DNA of 5,418 nucleotides from Thermoplasmata archaeon (GTDB lineage Archaea > Thermoplasmatota > Thermoplasmata > Thermoplasmatales > Thermoplasmataceae): positions 1 to 5,418 of the forward strand of contig JAKAYN010000058.1 in the NCBI GenBank assembly GCA_021826785.1, written 5' to 3'. The position numbers were made by a program, and so were the translations under genes. Each line of letters opens with the position of its first letter. Position 1 is the stretch's first letter. This document shows, in pieces, positions 5,380 to 5,418 of this stretch. The notes under the pieces are model-generated. The model was not told the DNA's origin. It saw nothing but the letters and a program-made list of their open reading frames with translations, and did no database searches.

Positions 5380-5400
5380 AAAAAGCACATTGATCATTGA

Positions 5401-5409
5401 TATATTAAC
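5401..5409 (-). promoter_or_regulatory. TATA box of the S8e-SRP19 operon
   Basis: The minus strand reads GTTAATATA, preceded by an A-rich run (AAAAAA) that could serve as a TFB-recognition element. Its centre is about 25 bases before ATG 5379, which decides that start over the upstream ATG at 5397. Confidence 0.55.
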
Positions 5410-5418
5410 TTTTTTAAA

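Noticed and set aside
5163..5381. A 72-codon open frame on the plus strand opposite S8e.
   Set aside because: It is the antisense shadow of a clear ribosomal protein gene and its translation has no family features; the other antisense frames over PriL-operon and regulator genes are rejected likewise.

Overview
The window looks like chromosome from a low-GC archaeon of the order Thermoplasmatales; Picrophilus-like or Ferroplasma-like is my best guess. The archaeal assignment rests on ribosomal protein S8e, SRP19 and an iron-sulfur primase large subunit (PriL). The Thermoplasmatales guess is inference from AT-rich DNA, heavy use of ATA and AGG codons, and TATA-like boxes about 22-25 bases before the first codon, which indicates leaderless mRNAs.

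Layout from left to right. Positions 1-619 (minus strand) carry the N-terminal part of a type I ABC exporter membrane domain. It breaks off where a perfect 24-base inverted repeat begins (1-24 against 163-186), so either a rearrangement or an assembly foldback sits at the window edge. A divergent promoter region (620-740) separates it from an unrecognised 196-aa protein (741-1331, plus). A short DtxR/MntR-type metal-dependent regulator follows (1363-1761, plus), with a perfect 17-bp palindrome between its TATA box and its start codon, a probable autoregulatory operator. An AT-rich gap (1762-1973) leads to a hemerythrin-like HHE protein (1974-2459, minus).

Across a second AT-rich divergent spacer (2460-2729), a two-gene operon runs on the plus strand: an M24 metallopeptidase of the prolidase/Xaa-Pro aminopeptidase type (2730-3803) and PriL (3800-4759), joined by an ATGA overlap. 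Converging on it is a second two-gene operon on the minus strand: ribosomal protein S8e (5002-5379) and SRP19 (4751-5005), also joined by an ATGA overlap. The two operons share 9 bases at their 3' ends.

How the genes fit together: the right half is information-processing housekeeping (ribosome, protein targeting, DNA priming) plus peptide turnover. The left half is accessory: a metal-sensing regulator, a non-heme di-iron protein, a damaged transporter and an orphan protein. I see no CRISPR array, RNA gene, transposase or clearly new multi-gene system. The items most worth a second look are the inverted repeat that truncates the transporter and the regulator with its palindromic operator.
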